64,000 nucleotides of DNA from Owenia fusiformis (Eukaryota > Annelida > Polychaeta > Sabellida > Oweniidae), in the NCBI GenBank assembly GCA_903813345.2, contig CAIIXF020000001.1, positions 17,505,915-17,569,914 on the forward strand, given 5' to 3'. Both the position numbers and the translations under genes were made by a program. The notes under the pieces are model-generated. The model saw only the letters and a list, made by a program, of their open reading frames with translations, made no database searches and had not been told where the DNA came from. Below are positions 1-11,622 of this stretch, piece by piece (positions within the stretch are counted from its first letter, which is position 1; each line of letters opens with the position of its first letter).

Positions 1-515
1 AAAAATATATAAATTGTCTGTCTTAAAGTTTCATTCTAAGTATCCGCCCTTCACCCTTTATATCCTCCTACATGATTTCTAAGGAGTCTCTGCAAGGTTA
101 GCTTGAGTGCTATTGTATTTTTCTTTCAGATTATGTATATACTGCTGGAATTATACTGGGAAAATATTTCCTTAAAAACACTTATTTTTGCTCGATCCAA
201 TCCACCTTTTAATCTTTACCATTATGTATGGACAAATAAACAAGATGATTCTATCATGATTCTTCCTCAGTTCATGGGTTAGGTGGATCATTGGGAAGCA
301 AGGGAGGTGTATTACCGAATAAGGGAAATAGATCCAACTAAAAGTGAAAAAGCGAATGACCAATTTCAAAATCAACCCCAAAAAGCTTACAGGTACAAAC
401 AGGGATATCGACCAATGGGTCATCTGACCATCTGAATATTTACTTAAAAATATGATTTGCACAGTTGATGGTATGATGTAGGCGTAACTGCTTCTAATAA
501 TAAAGGCAGACTTAC

Positions 516-3356
516 AGGAGCGGCGACAGCTGGTGGCTTGGTGCCACTGGCACTCTCTAGGGCAGCTACACGGCTCGTAAGTGCACCAATCAGAGATCTC
601 AGATCAGCAGCAACTGTGACACAAAAGATGAGAAACCGGAGTAAATTAACAATTTTACACTGAAAGTAATTTATTTCTATATTTGGCAATGTTTTTTTCT
701 GAAATCATTTTTGTCTGAATATATATAAATTGACAACAAATGAGTTATTTAGTGTCTTACCTAGTTTTGATAAAGCCCTCATTAACCCCCCCCCCCCCCC
801 CTACGACAAATCTCCCTCTTTCTCTCATGTTCAAGTTGAAAAGACGGAAGGGTCAAGAGACTTGAAGCAAGACCATGCCTTACCTTGTCTTAGAGCTTGG
901 TTTTCCTGTTCCACATTGTTCAGCCTGTTGATAACCTCGCTATTATCAACTCCTACACCAACAGCAAGTCCTTGACCCTACAACACATTAAGAGATCTAA
1001 ATTGAATCAACCAAACCAACTGTACAAAAATATTGTTGCCTTAAGAAGCTAGGATTCTGACAATATAATGCACATTCTATGTGCACACAAACGTATGGAT
1101 GCAAGACATATTATTAAGTTTCCATATAACAACATGTCATGATAAACCTTAGAGTTAGTAACTCATATTTAAATTAGCCTGTTGTTACATCTAAAATTAA
1201 GTTGACTTCAAGAAACTTATATTACATTAAACAATAATTACATAAAACTATTGTAATAAGATTTAGACTTAGAATATCAAAGCAGCTATTGCTTATCAAA
1301 GCCATCACCCTTAAGAATCACACTACTACAAACAGCACATTAAGTACAGGCCAGGGTAAATTAAACATAAATAAAGTACTACTTTACAAATGATGAATTG
1401 AGAAAAATCATATAAATATCAAGGAACATAGTTTTATTCTCAACTCATCATATCGGCATTTTTAGGTGTGACTAGTAATTAACTTAAATGTTTCTTAATC
1501 GAGAGTACAATATATATCGGAACAGAATTGGAATAGAACAGATTTTAGAACTTGCTTTTTAGAGTTTGGAACTTTTGAAAATTTCAGACCTAACTGACTA
1601 AAATTTTGTACAATAACATATTGTCAGTGATAATTTATTTACTTTATTTCAGTAGCAAAATTAATTATGAATTATTTATAATAATTCATCTCATATAAAA
1701 CAACTTTAACAAACAAGTGAACTCCTCAATATTTTCAATTTATAATTGATTTGGTTCAATCTACTTGAGCAAATGTGTTCTTTGAGAAAAACTGATAAAA
1801 TATCAGAACATGGAGAGGCAGTTTCAAAAATCTGTTTCAAACGGGAAAATCGCATGGATTGGACATTTATTCCATTCTGTGCCAGGCTTTAATACAAAGC
1901 AAATCATAGACATTCAGACATTTCAGTACAATATCAAACAAACAAGAACAACAACCATACAAAGTACAACAGTGCATACATACAGACTTGGTGTAATGTT
2001 AATCATGCTATTTGAGGTAAGCTTTACTCACACTGTTACTGAGAGAGTTTTGAATTTGTTGCCTGGCCCGAGCTATTTCATTCACGATGGAACTCTGAGA
2101 ACCCTAGAGAAGATTGAAAAGGCAGTTTATTCCTCTGATACCCTAGAACTATAATTCAATCATGCCACATGGTAAAGGCAGTGATTTCACACCAGCAGAG
2201 AAAAAATAATTTAGGGCACTTCACTCAGGAGTGAAAGGGATCTTTTATAAGTTGAAAATCAGTTTACATTTAAAGTTGAGAATTTGCAGCGTGTTCAAGA
2301 TCAGAGCCATTGGAACATATTTTGTTTGATTTTTACAATTGTAAGAATTGGCAAAATCAGAATTTGCACTCTGAGTTACAAATATGAAGATCATGGTTTT
2401 AATGCACAATCTTGTTATATCACATGCATAATATCAGGCAACAATTTCATTTCGACTAAAATGCTTAAAACAATGTGAAGTAGCAACAGTATTGTCTCTT
2501 TTAATTCTTGCAAGTATTTAATTTAAACTGGCAGCTAGGTAAACTTTTACTCAATAAAGACCTACACAATATGTTATTTGAGTAATTACCCAAATGGATA
2601 GAGGCATTCTCTGATTTAGTTCAATGGGATGATTAAAGGGGTAAACCATAGAGAGTTTGGGAAATTGCCAAAAGATTCTAATTCAAATATAAGACATCAC
2701 CACAAAAAATGACATTGATTATGTTGCCATTTCACAGTTTTATGTAGACAGTTTCCTTATAAACTTTAACACAATTAGTAGCACAAATTAATGTATCGGA
2801 ATTATCATTCAGTTACCAAAAACAATTCAGATTTTAATATCAATGTGCAAACTCTAATGTGCAATTTTATACTAGGGTATCTTAAATGTTATTATACAAT
2901 GTATTTTGCAGATGAAAAACGAGCAAATCTTCAGAATGATTGAGCTACATGTACTACTTCTACTACATGTATTTCGAATTTTTATTTTTTATCAAGTTAA
3001 TGTTGAAAATATCTCAATCTGAGTGAACATCAAATCAAACAAATATTGTAAATATCACCTGATGTTATATATAAGGTTTACATTCTTGACAGTACCACTG
3101 GTACAACCTACAGTACTAAAACAAATATCCAAAACCTCAACCAACAACATGAATGTTCAATAATGAAATCCTCAACCAAGATAAAAAATAATTACAGAAC
3201 CAATTAGAATTAAAGTACCAATAAATTTACCTGAACTACAAGGCCAGAGTGAGCACCAGCTAGCTTCTCTTGGTATGCCTTCTCAGCATCTTCACAACGC
3301 CATTTATCGTACCATACATTCTCCTGCATTAAGAACTGGGCAGCGTTGGTGGCCAT
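516..3356 (-). CDS. EEF1D: Elongation factor 1-delta, N-terminal part (gene runs off the left edge)
   Basis: EEF1D is the guanine-nucleotide exchange subunit of the eEF1B complex, which recharges eEF1A with GTP in the cytoplasm. Four coding exons join in frame: 3356-3231, 2094-2032, 977-884 and 613-516, giving about 127 residues. The first exon starts MATNAAQFLMQENVWYDKW, like the MATNFLAHEKIWFDKF start of vertebrate EEF1D. The second holds the IARARQQIQNSL helix. The third and fourth (EVINRLNNVEQENQAL, DLRSLIGALTSRVAALE) are the leucine-zipper region. Each boundary has GT/AG (for example GTGAGT after exon 2). The acidic and C-terminal exchange domains are not in the window and should lie to the left of base 1. 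An acceptor at 3377 just upstream of the ATG shows a noncoding 5' exon. Family assignment is firm; EEF1B is excluded by the zipper and N-terminal motif. Confidence 0.88.
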
Positions 3357-3376
3357 GTTAGTTGAAGGTGTATGTT
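3357..3376 (-). other. EEF1D: EEF1D 5' UTR part of the first coding exon
   Basis: Twenty bases between a pyrimidine-rich acceptor ending in CAG and the EEF1D start codon. Because an acceptor sits here, at least one noncoding exon must lie further upstream; a plausible donor (CACCAG/GTTTGTG on the minus strand) is at 4218-4211. Confidence 0.6.
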
Positions 3377-3683
3377 CTGGAATAAGACAATAAATGAAAA
3401 AATAATACCGTGGGTACTGGGCTCACATGGTTTTGCTCAAAAGTGAATGATGGCTAAAATGGCAGAAAATAAAAAAATGGAAGTAATTTTTGCCGATTTT
3501 TTGCAACAAAATTATTTCATACAACCTGAGACTAACATTAGAGTATATTAGTCTCAGATACAACTACTCTTTACAGTGACATGACTTTTTACAATGCAGG
3601 ACACCTGATGTTATTTGTAAAGCTAGGAAATGGGCCACAAGTGAATTTCGCAAGACAAAAATGGCGACCATTTTGAAAATAAC

Positions 3684-3954
3684 ATTTTGGTAAAAAATTG
3701 CTATACCTGCACATGTTATTTTCTGGTACAAAATTAAGTATGAAGGCATGTGTGTATCTCCTTGCTTTTTTCAGGAAAGTATCATTACACTGTCTACTTT
3801 TAGTAAACCTGGAAACAGGTCAATGGTAGCGCCTGTGTTGTCTGGAAACTTTGGAGGCCTTTGGAAAAATAGAAAGTGTGAAATATCAGAAGCCTTCATA
3901 CTTTATTTTGTACCAGAAAATAACATGTGCAGGTAAAGCAATTTTTTACCAAAG
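3684..3954. repeat. Short inverted-repeat element in the EEF1D 5' intron
   Basis: Arms of roughly 58 bp at 3688-3746 and 3893-3951 are reverse complements with a few mismatches (shared core ACCTGCACATGTTATTTTCT). The arms enclose about 145 bp. Looks like a MITE; no coding capacity. Confidence 0.6.
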
Positions 3955-4210
3955 TATTATTTGCTAGCTGTACCTTAACATCCTAAGATTGTTGCCACCC
4001 GATTGACATTTCTGATTTTCTTCAAGAAATTCTTGCAAAAGAAAGTTGAGTTTGATTGACCGGCTTCACAATCTAGTTGTTTTCTCAGTCAGTATTGATA
4101 AATAAACATTTCAATCATTGTCAGTTTTCAGATGACACTAAGAAACATTCAAAACAAATAAAAAGCAAGCATACGACTCGTAGATTCCAGGTAAATTAGA
4201 TCAAGAAATA

Positions 4211-4439
4211 CACAAACCTGGTGGAAACGTGTACAACTTTTGAAACAGGAAGTGAAAGGAACGAAACGGGGAACAAGTAAGGAAAGGAAAAATTATGCCC
4301 TTATATCGCAAATATATTTCAACATATACCTTTTAATATTAAATAAATTATAATACATTTGTTTAATGGAAAATTGTATGAAAAAGTTCAATTTTGAATT
4401 TATTTATGATTACAAAAATATTCACTCCGAACTTTGATC
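4211..4439. promoter_or_regulatory. Shared EEF1D/CHRAC1 promoter region
   Basis: The two genes are divergent and their inferred 5' ends fall in this short interval. On the minus strand it carries a long pyrimidine-rich run (about 4292-4246), which would suit a 5' terminal oligopyrimidine start as known for translation-factor mRNAs, followed by a possible donor at 4218. On the plus strand an ETS-type ACAGGAAGTG motif lies at 4245-4254. Transcription start sites are inferred, not seen. Confidence 0.4.
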
Positions 4440-7400
4440 ATGGCGGAACAAAAAAGTGAGAAACACAACTGTTTGTTGCCATTATCAAGGATAAAGACCA
4501 TAATGAAGAGTTCTCCCGATGTCACACACGTAGCACAAGAATCACTCTTTGTCATAACCAAGGCAACCGTAAGTAATACGAAATAATATTGTAGATAATC
4601 AAATGCGAAAAGTACAATTCACATATTATCGCCCACAAAATTGACAACCCCAAAAATCATTATTCTTTGTTTATTGGGACATTCCCATTCTAGTGGGCAC
4701 CATGCATTGATTTCTTTAGAAAGGAGACTGACAGTACGAAAATTTCGTGACCACATGTTTGGAATTCAGCTGTTTTATACACTGATGTTTCTCCATTATT
4801 CTTAGCCTACAGTCTGCAGATAGTATGTATCCAACAGACCCCTCGCATGGATATCGCGGCGATATTTTGTGCACATAAATTTCTTGTTTATTACAAGAAT
4901 GTTCACCTTGAAAATTGGTGAATATGTTGAGGAGATGTTCATCTTATTAAACTACTATTTTTTTCAAGGCCTGTCTGCGTCGCTAACATGCTAAATATAA
5001 GAGTTAGCTGACGTTTGGGAGTCTGACTTACCTTCTAAAGGTTAGAACCCGAATCTTAATGAAACCATATCACCTTTGTTCCGTCAACCATGGAGCATTT
5101 GCCACAACATCCAAGAGGTAAATCATGGATCGAGAAAATGAATGATTTCCTTGTAAGTTCCGGAAGTTTCAATACGAAAAATTACCGAACATATGTGAAA
5201 ACCAAATATTTGTTCGTTGTTTTCACGATTTACAGGTTCGTTTGTTCTTCAATGTTTTGGTCTAAATTAAAGCATTATAAAGCATCACCAACAGGTCTTT
5301 CTCTATTAATCGACTAATACAGCAGACGGCTCATATTTCTACGTAGCATTTCATTCAGACCAATAGTGGGAGTGTAGATCACGCAGTTTCGTTCGTTGCG
5401 TACTTAACTTGAAATTGGTAATTTTTAATATTGACTACTTCAGGATGTAGAACATTGCTTAATATTCTTTTAATTTTCACACCAGACATGCTTGGTTGAC
5501 ACGTCAACAAAGTAAAGTTCAAGGTTCAATGCGTTATTTCGTGATAACTACAACGCCTTCCCGGAAGTCAACATTGATGAAAAATGAAAAAGTCGGAAAA
5601 GCATTTACGCTAATTTCTATCAAATGCTATGTTTATGCATCATCATCGACGCAACAAAGGTGATATAGTTTCATTAAGATTCGGGTTCTAACCTTTAGAA
5701 GGTAAGTCAGACTCCCAAACGTCAGCTAACTCTTATATTTAGCATGTTAGCGACGCAGACAGGCCTTGAAAAAAATAGTAGAAGCAAAAATATTTGTTTA
5801 AGGTAACGCTTAAGTTAATCAAAAGTACAAACGATAATCCATGCCACTTGGTGAAGTCACAAAAACTTATATGAGGATTACATGAAGTCTAGAAGTAGTT
5901 CCGGCAAGAAAAATGGTGCACATGAAATATTTGTCAGAAACTATGGTTTGAGCTTTATCATTTCTAACAATGCAAGAAGAGCACATTTTCATGCTCCCTC
6001 GATGTTCCATGGTAAGGTAAGATGATTTGTGGAAATTTTGGATTCTTGCAAATGTTTGACTGTTGCAAGGCTACTCCTTCAAACTTTCAAAAATTAGCCT
6101 CATTTCACGGTCTTAATGTTAGCTTTGGGGACCCATGCACCTCCAATTCATAGTTATAAAAAATGCGCTAAAAGTGAAGTTTTCTTTGACATGTCTCTTT
6201 AGTCAGGAAGTGCATTCACATATAAGGAAAACAGAATACAAAATCATGTGACTTAGTCAAAAATATATGGCCGCCATTTTTTTGTACTTCTGATGAAGTT
6301 AACGGTTACCATAAGGCAGGTAGGCAACAAGTTGATATAAAATAATGAAATATTCAGACTCACCAAATTTTCAGGATGTGTTCATAAGTAGATCGCAAAA
6401 TCAGTGTCAAGGACTTTTGACTTCACGAGATCCAAACGAGATATTCAAATTTTTGAACTTTGACTTTTAACTTCAAACACATGACCACTTGATTACCTCG
6501 GCCTTATTCATGAATATTCCCGCTCTATTAACTATAAATGTTGAAAATCAATCGGGATAATGATACTAAATGACTAGATCTAATAAATTCCAGCACAAAT
6601 TGAATTTATCAATAGGCTTCCATAATGTTGCTCCATCCGCTCCACATGTTATTTGTTTACAAATAGACTGACATCACTAAATCTCGTTTATCGTGAGAGT
6701 TGGCATTGCCAAAATGGCTTGACCTAATCAATGCCTTCGCTACAAGAAGCTTCTGCATATTTTATGAATATCTTTAAGAGGACAATATACGAAAAAATAA
6801 TATTGTAAGTTCTTTATAAGGTAATCATTTTATAATTATACATACTTATTTGTAACATTACAACAACACCACATTTTACAATAGGTGACTTACAGTCTGA
6901 ATTTATTCAGATGAAGGATACAGTCTAAGTCTGTTGAAGTGCTTCAAGGCAACCAGTTGAACCTAAAAACTAAGAAATCTAAAGATTATTGTGCAACATA
7001 TTCATACTGCACATGAATGGCATTTGTATATTTCAGATTATTTAGTGTTTAGTGCAATAAAAGCTTGTGCCCTCTTGTAATCTGAGGTCTAAAGTTTGGA
7101 ACATAAATAATGACTAACACTATGAAAAAGACATTATGTCGCACATAAAATAAATGCTTACCTCTTGTCTCTATTTTTCCGTACTGAAAAGTACAAATGT
7201 AGTGGAATTTGTGTCTATAATGACAATTTGGAACTTAAAAATTTGAAGGGATTTTCACATGTTAAGGTGCCATGATACTTAACAGGAAATGACAAAACAG
7301 GAAGTAACAAAAAGCTATGCATTTTAGACATTTTTTGAACAAAGATAACAGAGTTCTGTTTTGACCTCCAGTCAATTTAACTATTCACATATCATTTACA

Positions 7401-10400
7401 TGACAAGGATCACAATGTACATGGTCAGAATGACCCTGAACATGATGAAATCATGGTATTACCTTTTCAGCCCTTTGAAAATGTGACTGAAAAATAGCTA
7501 AAAGTAGGAGCTAGGGAAGGTCAATGAACAGAATCTTTTGAATTTTTCAGAAAATGTGCCCAATATAATGCTTTTACTGATACAATCTTTGAAATTTTAG
7601 AAAATTGTCTGAAACAAAAATGGCGGTCATAAAAAGGAAAATAAATCGCTTTTCAAATCAGTTTTTTCATTTATTTTCTTTTTCTATGAATGATATCAAA
7701 TTTTCAAAGATTGTATCATTCATTCATATTCATTCATTGTTCAAAAAATGTCTAGAAATGCAAAATGTTTTGTCACTTCCTGTTTTGTCATTTCCTGTTA
7801 AGTATCATGACACTTTAATCCAGACTCTTTAAATGTTGAGGTGATTTTGGAGCCAGATTACGCCGCAAGAAGAATTGGCTCCCAGAATGCAATGTGACAT
7901 GTGACAGCTTTCAAAATGCAGTTCCGCCATTTTGAAATCTGTCACGGGGTTAACTGATGTTGCATGCTGGGAGCCAATCCTCCTTGGATCATAACAATGG
8001 CGGTCCATGAAAACATTCATTCGATTTGGTAGGAATTTATCATTTGGAGGTATGAAGCTTTGGATTCATTTATTGTGCTACTTACAGTGAGCGGAGATTA
8101 TTTTTCTACCATTTGGATGAGTTTGAGACATAAAACTTAGAATTTAGCTCATTGTGACAACTTTTGATGGTTGAGGTTTATTAAAGTTTTCCAGTGAATC
8201 TGTCATGTTATTTTTTTCAGAATTAACATTGCAGAGAAGCATCAAAATATAAGAGGATACAGACTTTATAAGCAAGATATTATTCAAAATGGTGAAAAAA
8301 TATTCAAAATGCTTTAAATGATTTAAAGGAACATGTCAGAAAAATATTTGCTGTTTGTTTCATTATATTTAAATGCAAAACAACTATATTGTAATATTGA
8401 ATTAGCAAATTGTTATCAAATGACACATCCCTATCCTATCTGTATATAAAAGCTGTCATTCAAATTGATGTTTTTCTACACTCTGATCTTAGCCAAAAGG
8501 CAGAGAAGCGAAACTACTGTTAACATTGCTCCTTATATTATATTCAAAAGTGCATCAATGTCTTCTATAATGCCATGCATGCATTTGGCGATTGAAGATA
8601 ATTTTGTAAATGTAACTAATGATGATAATTGATCAATAAATAAAAAATAAAATAAAATAATGTTTTTCTACAAAAAATACGTAATTAATTGGTAAAATCA
8701 GCGAGGTCTGGGGCAAATCACTCAAAATTGGATTTTGTAGTTAATATACCAATATTTCAGGAAATTTACTCCCTTTTATTAAGTCAGAGAGGAACTTTTA
8801 ATCATGAGAGGAAATTGACATGGAAAAAATGCTCAAAAAGGGTTTTTTAGGTGCAGGACATAGGTATTAAGAGGTATATTGGAGTGAAACCCCCGGGGTT
8901 CTGTTTGGATTGAAAACAGATGAAAAGGATTTTGAAAGTAGCCTGCCTTATGATTTTTGAATTGCCTAAAATTAACAATGAATAAGATTGTGTTTCAGAA
9001 TGCTGGTACCACGGGGTACCATCGAATAATTTTGGCAACGTACCGGAGAACGACATTTTACTAAGAAATGGCAATAATTTAGCACAATATATTTTTTAAC
9101 TAGAGTTCTATTTTGATTTTGACAAAAGTAAGTATTCCATGCAATAACTATTTCATTCATGAGTTTGTAGGAATTCTGTTGGAACCCAGTTCTGATCTAG
9201 TACGAAGTTATTGAAATCGGCGCAGTCGGACTTTACTCCGAAAGATGGTTTTTCGATTATAACTTATAGGCCCTATGCTTTAAATCATATATTTTATTTT
9301 TTTAAATTACATAATTCAACTGATCTGCTCCGGTTACGTTCCCAGCTCCGGTTACGTTCCTAAGTAATATTTTTAAAACTTTTTTTTTAATTAAACAAAT
9401 CAGAGTCGTTTGAATCAGAAATAACAGAATTATTCAATAGTATAAGGACTATTCTGTACTTTTTTCAAAAGTCTATACTTAAATGTTGTAAAAAGTTATA
9501 ATCGAAAAACCATCTTTCGGAGTAAAGTCCGACTGCGCCGATTTCAATAACTTCGTACTTGATCAGAACTGGGTTCCAACAGAATTCCTACAAACTCATG
9601 AATGAAATAGTTATTGCATGGAATACTTACTTTTGTCAAAATCAAAATAGAACTCTAGTTAAAAAATATATTGTGCTAAATTATTGCCATTTCTTAGTAA
9701 AATGTCGTTCTCCGGTACGTTGCCAAAATTATTCGATGGTACCCCGTGGGTACAAGGTCACCCTGCTGGTCCATCCAGAATAGCATAATATTACATCTAC
9801 CATAACTTGACATTGTTGATTTGAGGGCAGCACAATCTTAAAAATAAGTTTCACATATTCTGATTACATTGGATAAGACTACAGTATAAGCCAAGGTGGT
9901 TTAACTTCATACATGGCCTTTGAATTCTTCTCTTTTTCGGACACTGATACTGATATCTGAAATCAAACGAATGGTCCCTAAAATTACAAGATTTACAAGT
10001 TTTACAAGTTTACAAGATTTACACAATTTATACTCTACCCAGACTTTTAACAATAAGCCAACACTGGGGTTGCCATTCCAGAACTTTGCTTATATTCTAA
10101 AAGGACACTCCACTAGAACCAGACCTGCAATAACAGATTTTGCCACAAAAATTGCAGAAGGTTTTCACAAATGCTCACAACACCAAATTCAAATAATGGG
10201 AAAATATATAGAAATACATTATTTAAGTGTTTTTTTAATATGTGGTTATGTTTCATGTACATATATTTGCAGGAGTTGTTTGTACAAGACTTGGCTAAGA
10301 CAATACACAAAAAATCAGGCAGTGGTAAATCAGTTTCTTATAAAGATCTCTCAACTCTGGTGGATGAAGAGGAAAATATGCAATTTTTACAAGGTAAACT

Positions 10401-11147
10401 AGAAATGTATTTATCCCATACTTGGACATGTTACAGGTACATAAAGCAGGTTTTGCCCTCGGGCAGATATATTATATTGGCCTCGGGATAATCCCAATAT
10501 CCTGAACCTCATAAAGGATAAAGGATCTCTATATATCCTATATGTTACATTTTCAATATAATTAGATATGTATATACATGTATAATGTTTATACATATCT
10601 CAAGTGTAATGGGGATTAGTAGGATTGAGACAAATTCAGCTTTTTTGAAAATATATTTTTGAAATTTTTTTTCCAATTTAATGTTTTTTTGCTCTCATCA
10701 TTTGATTCTATGTCATGCTTATTTTCTCTAAATTCCCAACAGTTTTTAGTTTATTAAAGATAAGTCTTTGACTCTTAAAGTTGTCTTTCAAAAAATTAAG
10801 AAAAGAGACATTTCTGCATCAGTAATTTCTATATTTGATCAGCAATCTCAATTTCTCTTTCCAGAAAAAATTGCAATAGAAATAGTGGCATGATTTTATG
10901 AAATATTCCCTTCAATATTTCACACTTCACACTCCAGGAAAAAATCAACTTAATTTGTAGTACTCTAAACCTCAAATACCCTTGTACCATAAACATCAAA
11001 CAAATGCATAAACACATGTGTGCTTGTAATTCATTGTCAGCTTCATATTTTCTTTCAGATATCATTCCAAAGAAGATCCTTGCAAAGGATTACCTTGATA
11101 AACAGAACAATACAGAAAGTGATGATGACATCGTTATGCTAGACTGA
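4440..11147 (+). CDS. CHRAC1: Chromatin accessibility complex protein 1 (histone-fold subunit)
   Basis: CHRAC1 (CHRAC-15) is a small nuclear histone-fold protein that pairs with POLE3/CHRAC-17 in the ISWI-ACF1 chromatin-remodelling complex. Three exons join in frame: 4440-4568 (phase 0, ACC/GTAAGT), 10273-10393 (CAG/GT, phase 1) and 11059-11147, giving 112 residues against about 131 in human. Exon 1 encodes LPLSRIKTIMKSSPDV and ITKAT, the first histone-fold helices. Exon 2 gives ELFVQDLAKTIHKKSGSGK and a YKDL strand-helix. Exon 3 gives DIIPKKILAKDYL and an acidic tail ending SDDDIVMLD. The human protein has LPLSRIRVIMKSSPEV, TELFVQCLA and DILPKKILASKYL in the same order. The first intron is 5.7 kb and holds several mobile elements. 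Upstream it shares a promoter with EEF1D. Confidence 0.93.
4952..5781. repeat. Foldback element with about 134-bp inverted arms (CHRAC1 intron 1)
   Basis: Left arm 4952-5085 and right arm 5648-5781 are near-perfect reverse complements (for example GGTTAGAACCCGAATCTTAA and its complement). The interior, about 560 bp, has no credible coding sequence. The arm resembles that of the element at 41142-42314, so the two belong to one family. Confidence 0.8.
7264..7817. repeat. Inverted-repeat element (CHRAC1 intron 1)
   Basis: Arms of about 77-80 bp at 7264-7340 and 7738-7817 are reverse complements (ACTTAACAGGAAATGACAAA in the left arm). A smaller inner pair around 7583 and 7705 (GATACAATCTTTGAAA) extends the hairpin. 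No open frame of note. Confidence 0.7.
7870..7987. repeat. Small hairpin repeat
   Basis: ATTGGCTCCCAGAATGCAA on the left pairs imperfectly with TTGCATGCTGGGAGCCAAT on the right, spanning about 118 bp. Directly follows the previous inverted-repeat element. Confidence 0.45.
8476..8511 (-). pseudogene. U2 snRNA 5'-end fragment
   Basis: Read on the minus strand these 36 bases match nucleotides 2 to about 36 of U2 snRNA (TCGCTTCTC, GCCTTTTGGCTAAGATCA, GTGTAG), with one substitution and one extra G. The match stops at the branch-point recognition segment; the rest of U2 and its Sm site are absent, so it cannot be a working U2 gene. Probably a retro-inserted or captured fragment. Confidence 0.7.
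9009..9749. repeat. Palindromic element with 257-bp nearly identical arms
   Basis: Left arm 9009-9265 and right arm 9493-9749 are reverse complements with only one mismatch noticed, around a 227-bp loop. The arms have no long frame of their own apart from the mirror-image shadow. The loop contains a doubled CTCCGGTTACGTTCC motif. Near-identity implies a recent origin or arm-to-arm conversion. Confidence 0.85.
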
Positions 11148-11608
11148 AATCAAATATAGAAACCGTGAATTACACTACATTAGTGCTGGACTACTGACAT
11201 CATAGAATGCAATATAATATGCTGTGTCACCTATACTCATGCTACATGTAACGCAATGGAGGACATAAATGACTAGTTTATATGGGTAGCTGCAGTGGCC
11301 TGCAAGGGAGCATATTTGTTTCATGTTTTGTATGTATGTCTTGAGAAAGTGATCTGATGAAAAATGTATGCAAATCAAACAATGGATTTAGACTTTCTGT
11401 CATGTGCTCCATGCACTTGCAGGATTTGGCTACTAGGATGTTTTAGTGTTTCAAAACTGATTCTGATGGAATGGAAAACATTAATTACTAAATGCTGTTT
11501 TCTATTGCATAACTGGAACAATATGAGCCATATCTACATACCCTTTCATGCATCTCATTCTTCAGATTGTTATTTTTAATGTTGCCCTTTGTATGTTTTT
11601 ATAAGGAA

Positions 11609-11622
11609 AATAAACTAATAAA
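11609..11622 (+). promoter_or_regulatory. CHRAC1 poly(A) signals
   Basis: Two AATAAA hexamers (11609-11614 and 11617-11622) follow the CHRAC1 stop by about 460 bases, defining a plausible 3' UTR. Confidence 0.55.

Noticed and set aside
172-462. 96-codon open frame on the minus strand at the left edge
   Set aside because: No similarity to the EEF1D exchange domain, no splice context in phase, and composition typical of AT-rich noncoding DNA.
786-801. Run of 16 C residues in an EEF1D intron
   Set aside because: A simple homopolymer; the run alone is no evidence of function.
9920-10402. 160-codon plus-strand frame overlapping CHRAC1 exon 2
   Set aside because: It reads a different frame from the conserved histone-fold exon (10273-10393); the CHRAC1 frame with splice sites explains the conservation.
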